Shown here in pieces: positions 14,088 through 23,700 of a stretch of DNA of 25,014 nt. Each line of letters opens with the position of its first letter. Positions within the stretch are counted from its first letter, which is position 1. This DNA is from an archaeon (GTDB taxonomy: Archaea; Asgardarchaeota; Hermodarchaeia; Hermodarchaeales; Hermodarchaeaceae): positions 1 to 25,014 of the forward strand of contig JABXGU010000198.1 in the NCBI GenBank assembly GCA_016550415.1, given 5' to 3'. The translations under genes were made by a program, and so were the position numbers. The notes beneath the pieces were generated by a model. The model saw only the letters and a program-made list of their open reading frames with translations, had not been told where the DNA came from and did not search any database.

Positions 14088-15464
14088 CTAATCTGCTTTG
14101 GCTACGACTTGTACATCAGTAAAGCGGATAGAGGGGGCAACAATGGAACAAGGACCTTCAATGAGTTGGCCACGAACATCAGTACCAAGACAATCAACGT
14201 GTTGAATGAACTTGAAGATATTACCTGCCAACATTAATCCTTGACAACAACCAATTAGTTTTCCATCCTCAATGCGATAAGCAGGGTTCCCGACCACGCT
14301 GAAATCGCCTGTGTCCTGATTCGAGGAATGAGCTCCCTGTAACCCTTTGACGAAGTACCCAGATTTAACATCACTGATGAGATCCTCAAGTGAGACTTTC
14401 CCAGGAGGAATAAGTATGTTTGTGGGTTGGATGTTTACAAGCCCTGTTCGTAGGTTACGACTTGCATTTCCTGTACTCTTTTCACCTTGCCGATGCCCCC
14501 AGTAACTATCCCAGAGAGAAGATACTAAACGTCCGTTTTCAAGAATGGGAGTTGTCTGATGTGGAACCCCTTCTCCATCGAAAAGATGAGTATTGAAGGC
14601 ACCGGGATGCAATCCGTCATCAATAATTGAGAGATTCTTTGTTCCAATCTTTTCACCAATACGTTTAGCTAAAGCTGATCTACCCCTAACAACATTTTCA
14701 CCGGAAATTGCGGGAACTAACGTGTATAAGAATAATTCACCCAGTGTATTGGCGTCCATGATGATTACGCCAAGTTCGGTTTTGCCCTTAGCAGGTTTTT
14801 TAGCTAGTATCACATCATGCACAGAAGATTCCACAATATAGTCAATATCAATATTGAAGCTGCGTTTCACATCAATTGAAGTAACCCCGGGCGTCATTCC
14901 TGTCGGGGTCGGGGCCACTAATGCTGCAAAAGCATAAGCGATTGTGGCACGATCAGAAACCCCTATGCCGTTGGAATTTGCATAGGCATTCCATCCATAA
15001 ACAGCGCCTGTGCCTGCCTGTCCTACAATGATGTTTTCACCATGAGAAACTATCCGTTTAGTTAGATCAGAAGTCAAATCAACAAATTCGCCAGGATCCT
15101 TATCAGGAATGGAATCGTCCCAGACATCACTCAGTTTAGCATATCTTCTCTTTTTTGGCAGATTTTTCCAAGTCTCATCAGGTGTACTAGCTTTTGCAGC
15201 AAGTATTGCATTCTTCACTGCTTGTTCTATTGACTTCCATTCGAGTCGATTAGTAAAAGCAGACCCAATACGTTGTCCCATGACACAACGAATTGCAACA
15301 CCCGATTCTTGTACTTGTGTTGCTTTGTTCATCTCGCCAATATTAACCTCACAACTAATCTCGTAATTATCCTGAACAAGAACTTCAACGTGGTCAGCTC
15401 TCTTTTCAGCATAAGCAACTGCCTTATTTGCTAACGACAATAATTCTTCGCGATTATCCTTCAT
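14088..15464 (-). CDS. tldE: TldE/PmbA subunit of the TldD-TldE protease
   Basis: The 458-residue product is the TldE-like partner. It has the common N-terminal fold (HVEVLVQDNYEISCEVN), the central region with DANTLGELF and SGENVVRGRS, and the conserved tail HSSNQDTGDFSVVGNPAYRI followed by the LMLAGN loop. There is no HExxxH zinc motif where TldD has one, the normal difference between the two subunits. In bacteria the heterodimer degrades unfolded peptides and processes microcin B17 and CcdA; its archaeal substrate is not known. It lies 34 bases after tldD on the same strand, consistent with an operon. Cytosolic. Confidence 0.93.
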   Translation of the reverse strand: MKDNREELLSLANKAVAYAEKRADHVEVLVQDNYEISCEVNIGEMNKATQVQESGVAIRCVMGQRIGSAFTNRLEWKSIEQAVKNAILAAKASTPDETWKNLPKKRRYAKLSDVWDDSIPDKDPGEFVDLTSDLTKRIVSHGENIIVGQAGTGAVYGWNAYANSNGIGVSDRATIAYAFAALVAPTPTGMTPGVTSIDVKRSFNIDIDYIVESSVHDVILAKKPAKGKTELGVIIMDANTLGELFLYTLVPAISGENVVRGRSALAKRIGEKIGTKNLSIIDDGLHPGAFNTHLFDGEGVPHQTTPILENGRLVSSLWDSYWGHRQGEKSTGNASRNLRTGLVNIQPTNILIPPGKVSLEDLISDVKSGYFVKGLQGAHSSNQDTGDFSVVGNPAYRIEDGKLIGCCQGLMLAGNIFKFIQHVDCLGTDVRGQLIEGPCSIVAPSIRFTDVQVVAKAD

Positions 15465-15498
15465 TTTGCATCACACACTCAATTCTATAATCAGCCTG

Positions 15499-16905
15499 CT
15501 ACTCAGCTTTCCCTCCAAATGCAATTGGACCCTTTCCAAATCGGATTAGTGGACCACCATCAGATACAAGTGCAGCTTGACCTTTACCACAATAGCCCTC
15601 CTCAAATTCGAATGTTTCACTTCCTAATGCCTCAATTTTTTGAAGGGCATCGGTAGCAACACCTGAGATAGACATATTCGTAACAGGCCGTCCCACTTCA
15701 CCATTAACAATTTCATAAGCTTCTTGGACACCCACTTGGAAACTAGAATCCAATTTTACTTGCCCGCCCATCATACTCACACAATAATAGCCAAAGTCAA
15801 TATCCTTAAAGAGTTCATCATCCGCACTCTCACCCCGCTCAAAGAACGTATTACGCATTCGAATCAAAGGAGTATAGCGATAATCTTCGCTTCGAGCATT
15901 CCCTGTTACAGGCACACTCATTCGCTGTGCGTATTCACGGTCAGTTAATAGCCCATTGAGAATACCATCTTTGATAATTTCCACTCTAGAAGTGGGAACC
16001 CCTTCATCGTCGTACTTGACACTACCAACGCCTCCAGCCAATGTTCCATCATCGATCATATAGACGCCCTTGGGTGCAACCTTTTGACCCATCTTACCAG
16101 CAAAAGCACTTTGCAGGGTAAGGTCTGCTTCTGCTAAATGCCCAAGTGCTTCATGGGCTAGCGTTCCCACAATTTTTGGAGCAAGCACACAGGCAAAACT
16201 ACCTGGTTTGGGTGAAATTCCAGCCAATTGTTTTTGCACTAATTTGACAAGATGATCTGCTACTTCTGAAGGTGGATGCCCTTCTTCAATGAATTCCCAG
16301 CCTTGAGAGGTAGAACCATATGCTTCACGAGCCCCTGTTACTTTGGTCCCCTCCTTCCCAGTAAGTGATATACCAAGGTAGACATGACCCATACCCAATT
16401 CCAGTTTTGTGCCCTCACTTGTAACAATGTATTTTGTTCCCATTGAATCTCTGATTCCTATTGTAATCGAGGACATCCGTGAGTCGAGTCGTTGGCATTC
16501 ACGCCACAGTTTATCAGCATACTTGATTTTCTCCAAGGGCTCTACTTCTGTGGGAATTCTTTCAAACTTCACCCGGACTGTATCCTCTAATGGTTTTACA
16601 TCTGCAAGTTTGATTGGTTCATGACGAGCTTTTCCAGCACTAGCAGCAAGAGAACAAGCATCTTTCACTGAAGTTTTTAATTTCGAAAGTGAAAGGCTAC
16701 TTGTCGATACAAATCCCCATGCACCATCAGCTAAAACACGGATACCGACGCCCTCTTCAATTCGGTTGCCAATATTTCGTACACGACCATCTTCGTATCG
16801 TGTGTTACCATGATTTACTAATTCTGCACGCAACTCAACAAAGGTTGCTCCAAGCTTCATTCCATGTTCAGCTGCTTTTTCTAAAACATCTAGCAAAGTG
16901 ACCAC
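15499..16905 (-). CDS. tldD: TldD metalloprotease subunit
   Basis: The product is about 468 residues from GTG 16905 (VVTLLDVLEKAAEHG). It carries the zinc motif HEALGH (about 251-256), the catalytic signature of TldD, inside LAHEALGHLAEADL. Other family features are RYEDGRV, GIGIRVLADGAWGF-like residues near 55-65, YDDEGVPTSR, and the C-terminal GYCGKGQAALVSDGGP. The frame is open upstream to TTG 17028, but those 41 residues do not resemble TldD and contain the likely TATA element, so a downstream start is preferred; TTG 16896 is another option. It cleaves peptides together with TldE, the next gene. Confidence 0.93.
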   Translation of the reverse strand: MVTLLDVLEKAAEHGMKLGATFVELRAELVNHGNTRYEDGRVRNIGNRIEEGVGIRVLADGAWGFVSTSSLSLSKLKTSVKDACSLAASAGKARHEPIKLADVKPLEDTVRVKFERIPTEVEPLEKIKYADKLWRECQRLDSRMSSITIGIRDSMGTKYIVTSEGTKLELGMGHVYLGISLTGKEGTKVTGAREAYGSTSQGWEFIEEGHPPSEVADHLVKLVQKQLAGISPKPGSFACVLAPKIVGTLAHEALGHLAEADLTLQSAFAGKMGQKVAPKGVYMIDDGTLAGGVGSVKYDDEGVPTSRVEIIKDGILNGLLTDREYAQRMSVPVTGNARSEDYRYTPLIRMRNTFFERGESADDELFKDIDFGYYCVSMMGGQVKLDSSFQVGVQEAYEIVNGEVGRPVTNMSISGVATDALQKIEALGSETFEFEEGYCGKGQAALVSDGGPLIRFGKGPIAFGGKAE

Positions 16906-17004
16906 TTCTGTAGGAAATCTAATGTGAACTCGGTTTAGCAGAATAGAAGTTCCGAGCCTTAAAAGTACATCAGTTGAACAACTAGAGAGTATGGTATTCC
17001 CTTG

Positions 17005-17015
17005 AATAATATATG
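17005..17015 (-). promoter_or_regulatory. Candidate TATA box for tldD-tldE
   Basis: The minus strand reads CATATATTATT here. A start about 25 bases downstream (near 16985) leaves an 80-base leader before GTG 16905. This argues against the TTG at 17028 being the tldD start. Confidence 0.4.
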
Positions 17016-17085
17016 AGTGACTAGCCAATGCAGCCTAGATTTGAGGAACGCTCTCTTATCTAATGGAGGCTAGAGTTACTATGCC

Positions 17086-18243
17086 CTAAATTTCATTAAT
17101 ACCCGGCTGTTCACCTTTACGCGGAACTGCTGCATGCACTACCCCAACCTCTTTTTCGAGTTCCTTCAAGAGTAAAATTCTCTTATACGTTGGAGGATGT
17201 GTTGATAGGGCGGCATGAATTCCTTCGAGCCTATGTCTTTTGGCTTCAGTTTCCATAGCCTTCACTAGTTCCCGTTCATCAAGGACTCCATCTTGGTCAA
17301 GGTCAAACTCTCCCCGGTGTGTCTGTATGTATCCAACTTCTTTTGCTGCTTGTTTTGAGTCACCAATGTAGAAACTTCGTAGTCCAGTATTTTGTGATGC
17401 ATCCGCAAGGCTCAGCCCCCATGTGATCTTTGCCAAGGCACTCTCGAGAGAGCGAGGAGAACCTGTAAGCTGAGCAGAGTATGTGTCAGCATAATGCTCC
17501 CGCATACGACTAAGCCCGCGTACAACAAGTAACGAAAGACCAAATACCAAGGCTGAAACCACAGCAATCGCAATTAGGGCAATCAAAATTACCAAGCAGC
17601 CTTTTCCATTCTTTGAGCCCCGACCAGAGTATGCAGCTGCTCTCCCACCCCAAAGAGAGCCGCGAAGAATCATAAGGGCGATTAGAGGAACAGCAGCGGC
17701 AAGCGTCATTACAATGAGATCTTTATGACGAATGTGCCCCAACTCGTGTCCTAGGACACCACTGATTTCACGTTGATTCAAGGTGTTAAGGAGCCCTGTA
17801 TGAACAGCAAGAGTGGCACCGCCAGCAGTCCGACCAAAAACAAAGGCATTGGGTACATTGCTTTCAACAATTGCTACCTTGGGCATGGGCATATCGGCTC
17901 TGCGTGTTAAACGCTCAACCTCTTCGTAGAGCCACCCTCCACTCCTTTCATCAACATATTTCATTCTAACAGCAGCTCGGACTGTCATAGGCCCAATGAG
18001 CCATTGAAAGATGAGCATAAATCCGCCCACAAGGAACGCCCATAGAATATCGACTGGAAGAGGTATCATCCAAGTGGTGAATGGAATGGTATACCACCAA
18101 ATGAGAGCAAAAAAGTCATCCATTAAGAGAAAGCCAAAAGCAATGTCAATGATATAGATAATTGCAAGAGCGAAGAGTGTTCCAACAATAAAGACACCTA
18201 GTGTCGCCCAGACCATCCGAACTCGAAGTGCAGCAAGACGCAT
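17086..18243 (-). CDS. htpX: HtpX-like M48 membrane metalloprotease with an embedded EF-hand
   Basis: The 385-residue product has two N-terminal membrane segments (about 14-40 and 66-86), then the M48 domain. HELGH (166-170) and the Glu of RMREHYAD (E249) are the zinc ligands. Two further hydrophobic segments (about 175-195 and 216-242) lie between them, as in HtpX. NAFVFGR and HPPTYKRI are family motifs. Unusually, residues 314-325 (DLDQDGVLDERE) form a canonical EF-hand calcium loop before HPPTYKRI. HtpX degrades damaged membrane proteins; calcium control here is inference. ATG 18243 has GGAGG 9 bases upstream. tldD and tldE lie downstream on the same strand, after a gap of about 180 bases. 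Confidence 0.93.
   Translation of the reverse strand: MRLAALRVRMVWATLGVFIVGTLFALAIIYIIDIAFGFLLMDDFFALIWWYTIPFTTWMIPLPVDILWAFLVGGFMLIFQWLIGPMTVRAAVRMKYVDERSGGWLYEEVERLTRRADMPMPKVAIVESNVPNAFVFGRTAGGATLAVHTGLLNTLNQREISGVLGHELGHIRHKDLIVMTLAAAVPLIALMILRGSLWGGRAAAYSGRGSKNGKGCLVILIALIAIAVVSALVFGLSLLVVRGLSRMREHYADTYSAQLTGSPRSLESALAKITWGLSLADASQNTGLRSFYIGDSKQAAKEVGYIQTHRGEFDLDQDGVLDERELVKAMETEAKRHRLEGIHAALSTHPPTYKRILLLKELEKEVGVVHAAVPRKGEQPGINEI
17269..17304 (-). other. EF-hand calcium-binding loop inside HtpX
   Basis: The twelve residues DLDQDGVLDERE have Asp at loop positions 1, 3, 5 and 9, Gly at 6, a hydrophobic residue at 8 and Glu at 12. This is the full canonical pattern. Acidic or helical residues flank it on both sides (THRGEF before, LVKAMETEAKRH after). 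Only one loop is visible. Confidence 0.8.
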
Positions 18244-18330
18244 TCTAATATTCCTCCACCGAATATGATTTCATTAGGAAAAGTTCTTGGCAATAAAGTT
18301 AATGTGATTGGTACTTATCTGGACCGTATA

Positions 18331-18335
18331 GGAGG
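18331..18335 (+). promoter_or_regulatory. Shine-Dalgarno site fixing a TTG start
   Basis: GGAGG lies 8 bases before TTG 18344 and has no competing ATG or GTG. Confidence 0.7.
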
Positions 18336-18343
18336 CTATTCTG

Positions 18344-19084
18344 TTGTCCCGTGTTACAAAAGGTCTTCGCTGCTCCCACTGTGATGGTCCTTTAGAATAC
18401 AAAGCAGGTGATGCGCTTGTCACCTGCGCCTACTGTGGTACTACTCAGGTCGTTGATGTGAGTAAACCCTTTTTGTTCGAACATTTCATGCTGCCAATTC
18501 GCCTTGAACCCGAGGGCGTAGAGGAAGTACTCCGTAGCTGGATGAAGAAGGGATTCCTAAAGCGAGCGGACCTTCATCGAAAAGCCAAAATTACTAGTAA
18601 AGTTCTGCGAATGCTTCCCTTTTGGCTTTTGGAAGTAACTGCTGAAACAAAATATAAGGGGATATATGATCGGGTTTCTCCTCCCATTGTCAAGACACAG
18701 TCTCTAGGGAAAATCTACCACTGGCTAATTCTTGCCAGACGTCGGGCAGGATTCCCCACCAAGGAATTCGATTTACCAGCGGCAGCAACACAACCCTACG
18801 ATTTCCGAAAAATACCTGAATATGCTGAAGTGATCAATTCTCAACTAACTCGCGACGAAGCGATTCAACAAGCTAAACAGGAGGTAGAAGAACATCACCG
18901 CTACCTCGTCAGTAAAGACATCGATCGGGTTGTTGAATTCGACACAAAATTTACCATAGGTGAAGTGCAATATGTCCATGCTCCTGTTTGGTACACAGAG
19001 TACCAATACCAACACAAGAACTACAATGTCCTTGTTTGTGGACACCGCGGAATTGTAATTGCTGGCGAATTCCCTTCAAGCTAA
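18344..19084 (+). CDS. Zinc-ribbon protein of unknown function
   Basis: The 246-residue product opens with a four-Cys zinc ribbon: CSHC (C10, C13) and CAYC (C28, C31). The middle region is rich in basic and aromatic residues (KRADLHRKAKITSKVLRMLPFWLLEV). The last 35 residues read as a small beta unit (APVWYTEYQYQHKNYNVLVCGHRG). That unit resembles the 'PVW...Y.Y.gk.y.v.v.G..G' segment found at the end of zinc-ribbon proteins often mislabelled as primosomal or membrane proteins. No membrane segment is seen. It is divergent from htpX with only 100 bases between them, so a shared regulatory region is possible. Start is TTG with GGAGG. Function unknown. Confidence 0.75.
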   Translation: MSRVTKGLRCSHCDGPLEYKAGDALVTCAYCGTTQVVDVSKPFLFEHFMLPIRLEPEGVEEVLRSWMKKGFLKRADLHRKAKITSKVLRMLPFWLLEVTAETKYKGIYDRVSPPIVKTQSLGKIYHWLILARRRAGFPTKEFDLPAAATQPYDFRKIPEYAEVINSQLTRDEAIQQAKQEVEEHHRYLVSKDIDRVVEFDTKFTIGEVQYVHAPVWYTEYQYQHKNYNVLVCGHRGIVIAGEFPSS

Positions 19085-19145
19085 ACCCCCTTGAAACAGA
19101 CATTGAGAGAAAGAAGAGTACTTCTGCATTCGATTGGAGGAAAGC

Positions 19146-19646
19146 ATGATGGTAAAAGGTCAAAGAGACAAGCCAACTTTTGCCTGTGATGCCATGTTAG
19201 GTTCACTAGCTCGTTGGCTCCGAATACTTGGCTTTGACACGCTCTATTTTGAGGATAAAGCAGACACCGATATTCTGTCATCAGTCGGAAAACGTATTTT
19301 ACTCACACGAGATAAGGAACTCCTTCAAAGAGCTCATAGGCAAGGGCTAAAGGCATTCAACCCAGGCACTCTCAGGATGAGATCAATGCTTCAAAACCTA
19401 AAGAAAGAACTTCAAATCACCTACAATCTTGATCCTGCCCAAAGCAGGTGTTCCCTCTGTAATAGTCTCCTGAAATCTGCAAAACCAGATGATGTCAAAG
19501 ACCGTGTGCCTCCAGGCTCCCTCAGTCACCATAACAAATTCTGGGAATGCATTAGCCCAGAATGCCGACAAGTGTTTTGGCAAGGTCGCCATTGGAGGCG
19601 AATCCAACAAACACTTCACGAACTTCTTCCTAGTGACAATAAGTAA
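19146..19646 (+). CDS. Mut7-C/PIN-like RNase domain protein with zinc ribbon
   Basis: The 166-residue product begins with the Mut7-C fold. FACDAMLGSLARWLRILGFD (about 12-31) carries the first acidic residue and the diagnostic LARWLR helix. DTDIL and ILLTRDKEL supply further acidic residues of the PIN-like active site. The C-terminal half has a four-Cys zinc-binding module, CSLC and CISPEC, with the basic GRHWRRI near the end. Proteins of this type are predicted ribonucleases; the archaeal role is not established. GGAGG lies 5 bases before ATG 19146 and 8 before ATG 19149. It follows the zinc-ribbon gene at 61 bases. Confidence 0.88.
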   Translation: MMVKGQRDKPTFACDAMLGSLARWLRILGFDTLYFEDKADTDILSSVGKRILLTRDKELLQRAHRQGLKAFNPGTLRMRSMLQNLKKELQITYNLDPAQSRCSLCNSLLKSAKPDDVKDRVPPGSLSHHNKFWECISPECRQVFWQGRHWRRIQQTLHELLPSDNK

Positions 19647-19689
19647 TTTCGTGGAAATTTGGAGAACACTACTCAAACGTAATAAGAAG

Positions 19690-20394
19690 CTATTCAGGCG
19701 ACTCCTCAGTGTTCTCATGCTCAATACTGTTACCATTACTGCGTTGCGCCTGGCTCCTGGCAGCCAAATGACGAAGCATCAATACAGTCGTTCGAAGCTT
19801 CGTTGCTTCCTGGTTGATAAGATTCTCCGCAGTCTTTTCCTGGTTTGATAATATTTTAGCTCGTACGACTGCTCGACGTATCCATTCTATTTGGTCTTCA
19901 TTAAAAGCAGAGTTAGCAATGGTGCGATCCTGTAGATTAACAGTCATCCACGATTTAGTATCCTCAGGCAATTGAGCATATTCCTCTCGGGTGACAATCT
20001 TCAGTAAAGCATCCAAATCAACCGAATCAGGCACAAGTCGCCCCAGAAATTCCTTGACGCCCAGCGTTACTGCCGAAGCCCCAACAAGGAGGACACGCTT
20101 CTCACTTATGGCAGCAGTGACCAAAGCAGCCAAAATATCCTCGCCAATATTACGACATGCACTTTGCACAGTGAACCGAACAGGTCTCAAATGTGGCTCA
20201 GCTTCTGGCTCCAGTTCATCATATTTCAGAATTTCTCCTGACCGATGAATTTGTATAACGAACCCGTGTGAACAAACACGACCTGGCGTTACTTGCCCTA
20301 CGATGACATCCCCTTCAATGTCATCCCATTTTTCGTCAGGGATTTCTAACTGACCAACCTTTTCACAAATAGGGCACTTAACAGTAACCTTCAC
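19690..20394 (-). CDS. Conserved-looking Cys/His protein of unknown function
   Basis: From GTG 20394 (MKVTVKCPICEKVG...), with GGTGA 7 bases upstream, the product has 234 residues; TTG 20418 is an alternative. The N-terminal domain (about 1-60) has CPIC and, about 30 residues later, VCSHGFVIQIH. That gives a CxxC plus CxH metal-type set within a small beta domain. The middle (about 80-150) is alpha/beta-like with a hydrophobic strand RVLLVGAS. The C-terminal third is charged and helical, probably a coiled coil, ending in an acidic tail. I have an unverified impression that the CPxC...VCxH domain recurs in Asgard genomes. No function is assigned. Confidence 0.7.
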   Translation of the reverse strand: MKVTVKCPICEKVGQLEIPDEKWDDIEGDVIVGQVTPGRVCSHGFVIQIHRSGEILKYDELEPEAEPHLRPVRFTVQSACRNIGEDILAALVTAAISEKRVLLVGASAVTLGVKEFLGRLVPDSVDLDALLKIVTREEYAQLPEDTKSWMTVNLQDRTIANSAFNEDQIEWIRRAVVRAKILSNQEKTAENLINQEATKLRTTVLMLRHLAARSQAQRSNGNSIEHENTEESPE

Positions 20395-20418
20395 ACTCGA
20401 TTCACCCAAGCAAGCCAA

Positions 20419-20750
20419 TATAGTTGCGTAATGTGCTTGCCCATAAAGCTAACGCTTATAACTCGTATCAAAGCCCACATTGCGTTTTCCTCAATAGCAG
20501 CCCGATAAACCCGTCAATTAAAAGTGTCCTTTCTTGAGGATTAGAAAGCTTATATGTTTTTTTAAAAAAATCAATTTAAGAACAGATAAAGGTATTTAAA
20601 CTGTCTCGCATTCCTACAATTTCGTATTTGGCGATGGATTGGAGCGGAATAAGCTAGCAATTTTTCCCTCTTAAATAAACCAGAACCATAGCCAATATCC
20701 AGCTGGGCTAAAGCAATCACCGCTGCATGCGGCATCAAGGTTAGATTAAA
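20419..20750. other. Divergent intergenic region before the surface-protein gene
   Basis: These 332 bases carry no convincing gene. Plus-strand promoter candidates are CTTATATG (20549-20556), followed directly by a T7A7 palindrome (20557-20570), and GGTATTTAAAC near 20590-20600. On the minus strand CTATATTG near 20418-20425 may serve the 20394 gene. AAGGT at 20737-20741 is the ribosome site of the surface protein. Confidence 0.35.
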
Positions 20751-23700
20751 ATGAAGCATCAAAATCTTGCTATATTTCTCCTTCTGTTCCTTTCATTCTT
20801 TTCACCCATATTCTCTGTACCCATTCTACCATCAGTTGGTATAGAGGGTTCTTCAGAACCAATCAATATTGATAATGAAGCATCGCTTCAGATTTTAAAT
20901 TCTATAAATTCGCTTGTACCTCCTCCATATGGGCCTACTCAAGAAGGAGGAGACTACAAATACACAGGTGAAGGAAACGCGTCACAGACTTGGGAATACG
21001 CACAAGGGACAAATGCCTTTCAAACCTTCACCGACCTTGACAACGGTGAAACAGCTAATGCTTCTGTGAATCTGCCTAGTGGCTGGACAGGATATGAGAG
21101 TTATACCAGTGTTTACAACCTCTTTGAGAACAAGTCTTGGCAGACAAATGGCGACTTCGAATCAGGTACAACTGGATCACCTGGTTCTCCCACATCATGG
21201 ACTTATGCGGAGAACGGAGATCCCGCGGGTTCAGCTACAGATTTCAATGGTTACTACAATACCGGCTACGGATACAGTGGTCGTGGTATACGTACCCGCG
21301 TTAACTGCACCAATACATATACTTGGAGCCCCAGTTACTATTCTGTTTACAGCCAAACAGTTAGTGTGCCACGAGATTCACCTAGCCAAGTAAAACTCGA
21401 CTTTAGATGCCGCACTAATACTCACGCAGATCCTGGTGCCCGGGGTCGCATGGTTGTCCTTGTCCAACTTATTGGAGCACAAACCGTTGAATACAGGTAT
21501 CTTTTTGCTGTCCTCGGAAATGATGGTGTTTGGCATAGTGTAAGTATCGATTTAGGAGCCTCAGACATTGCAAAACTCGGTTTACCTGGCAGTCTTGAAA
21601 TTCGTCTGGGCATTTCTTGGACTGACAGCACAACTGCTTGGTTATATTTTGATTATTCTGTTGACTTTGATGATGTCGTCTTACAAATCCGGGGTAAACC
21701 TCAACCTAGCCAAGTTGCTTTGAAAATAAATGGGACTTCTGTTATAGATGATGGTTATGGTAAGGGGTATTTGACTTTATCAGATAATTGGCCAGGTCCC
21801 TCAAGCGGATGGGGTAAGGTTTTGAACCAATTTACAACCAGTGCGACAAATATTGACTTTACCTGCAATATAACCCTATATATTTCGAAACAGAGCCAAA
21901 CCAAACAGGAACAATTACCTTTTGTGATTGGTAGCAAATTTGTGGCTGAAAATGGTAAGAATGTTGTTTTTACAACGTGGTATTATGCTTATCAACCCTA
22001 TGGCTTTGAAGCGTACAATTTGACACTTTCTCGCCCGGTAGAGTGGAACCTGACTGAAGTGTTGAACCCACTCTCCGAAGATAGAACTGACTGGTGTGAT
22101 AATACCACTAAGACCACAGAGATTCGTCTCAATAACACAGCTATTAATGAAATATTTGGTTGGTGGAAGTTCACTTTTGTCCAAGTGAATGATGTCGTCG
22201 ACATCTCGACTGATAGCGTCACTGTATACAGAATCTCTCCCGATACACCTCATTTACTGAGCACATCAGCTTCTCTCACTAGTGGTGTTACGAGTGGAAC
22301 AGCGAATCTCACAGTCTATGAACCAGATGGGAGTGTCTATGATGAAGATACAAAATCAGTGTCATCGCCGTCTGTAACCTTCAAGACTCTTGATTTCTCA
22401 AATGGAGATGATGCGCCAGCTGGCGAGTATACAGTATGTGTAAGTTATGATAATGCTGCCAGCCCAGCAACGAAAGTAGGTTTCCGGTACATAATCATCA
22501 CAGTTGTACACGCGACGGATTTGTCTCCAGATGAACAGACTATGACGGTTACCTATGCTGATACTGGCTATTATTATCCCAGAGTAAGGTTCAACGATAC
22601 TGATATCATATCTGGTAGCACGTTCATTGGAGGAGCAACGGTGAATGGAACCGTTTCAGGAATCCCAGTTCCTTTTTATCAGTCTGGAGGCTTCTATGAA
22701 GGAAAGATTTCCAAGTCTGCACTTACTCCTGGAGATTATGTCCTTAATATTGATGCAAGTAAGACATTCTATGATGTAGATTCTTGCGCTATTACTATTC
22801 AAGTGAGAGGTGGAACCTCGCTCACATCACCTCAATCACCAGGATTCACCAGCCCATATAATGAAACAGTCACTGTTCAAGTCTATTATTATGATACCTA
22901 CAATGCAACTGGTATTGATGGAGCAACAGTTACAACAAACTGGCCCACCAACCCAACAGGAACAGGAAATGGAACCGCGGGTTGGTATAACATCCAAATA
23001 GACACTGATGATCAGCCAAAGCCTGGTACTTATTCGCTTGTTATCCAAGCTCAAAAGAGCTATTATCAAACACAAACCCTAACACTCACAGTCATTGTTA
23101 GGGAACGCAATACCCAGATGACAGCGACATCACCCGCCACGGTGCCTATTAATGAAACTGCTCAATTCAACATCTCCCTATCAGACCTTGATGCAGATTC
23201 CGCAGCCATCACCGATATTGCTGGTAAGCTTCACTTAGAAGTGTGGAACTCCACTCACCGATGGGACACTCTCGGTTATGCTAACATTTACTCGACATCA
23301 AACGCGGGAGAATATAATATCACAATCGATACAACCCATCTTCTAGGAGCAGGTACCTACCTATTCAAAGTCTATTTCAAGTGGTATAGTGATGTTGGGG
23401 ACAACAAACCCTTCTATGCCAACCGAACTGTCAACGTCTATGTCAGTGTCCGTAAAATAGCTACTACAATAACCTATGAACCTCCCGGTTCAACTCCGTG
23501 GGATGAAGATATTGTTATCTACTTTAATTATACAGTAGATGACCCAGCCAGTAAATATAATGGCAATGGAATAACTAGCGCCACATTTGTAATAAAATTA
23601 GATGGCATCACAATTAATGAGGGGACTGATTACACTCTAGTCCATCTGGGCGGTGAGCGATACAGTCTTACTCTCTTGGCGGCCAGTGGAAAAATCAGCA

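Noticed and set aside
16906..17028. N-terminal extension of TldD to TTG 17028
   Set aside because: The 41 residues do not resemble TldD, and the region includes a likely TATA element.
22836..23075. Minus-strand frame of 79 residues in the surface-protein gene
   Set aside because: Antisense to a continuous long frame with clear repeats and a signal peptide; composition is a reflection of it.
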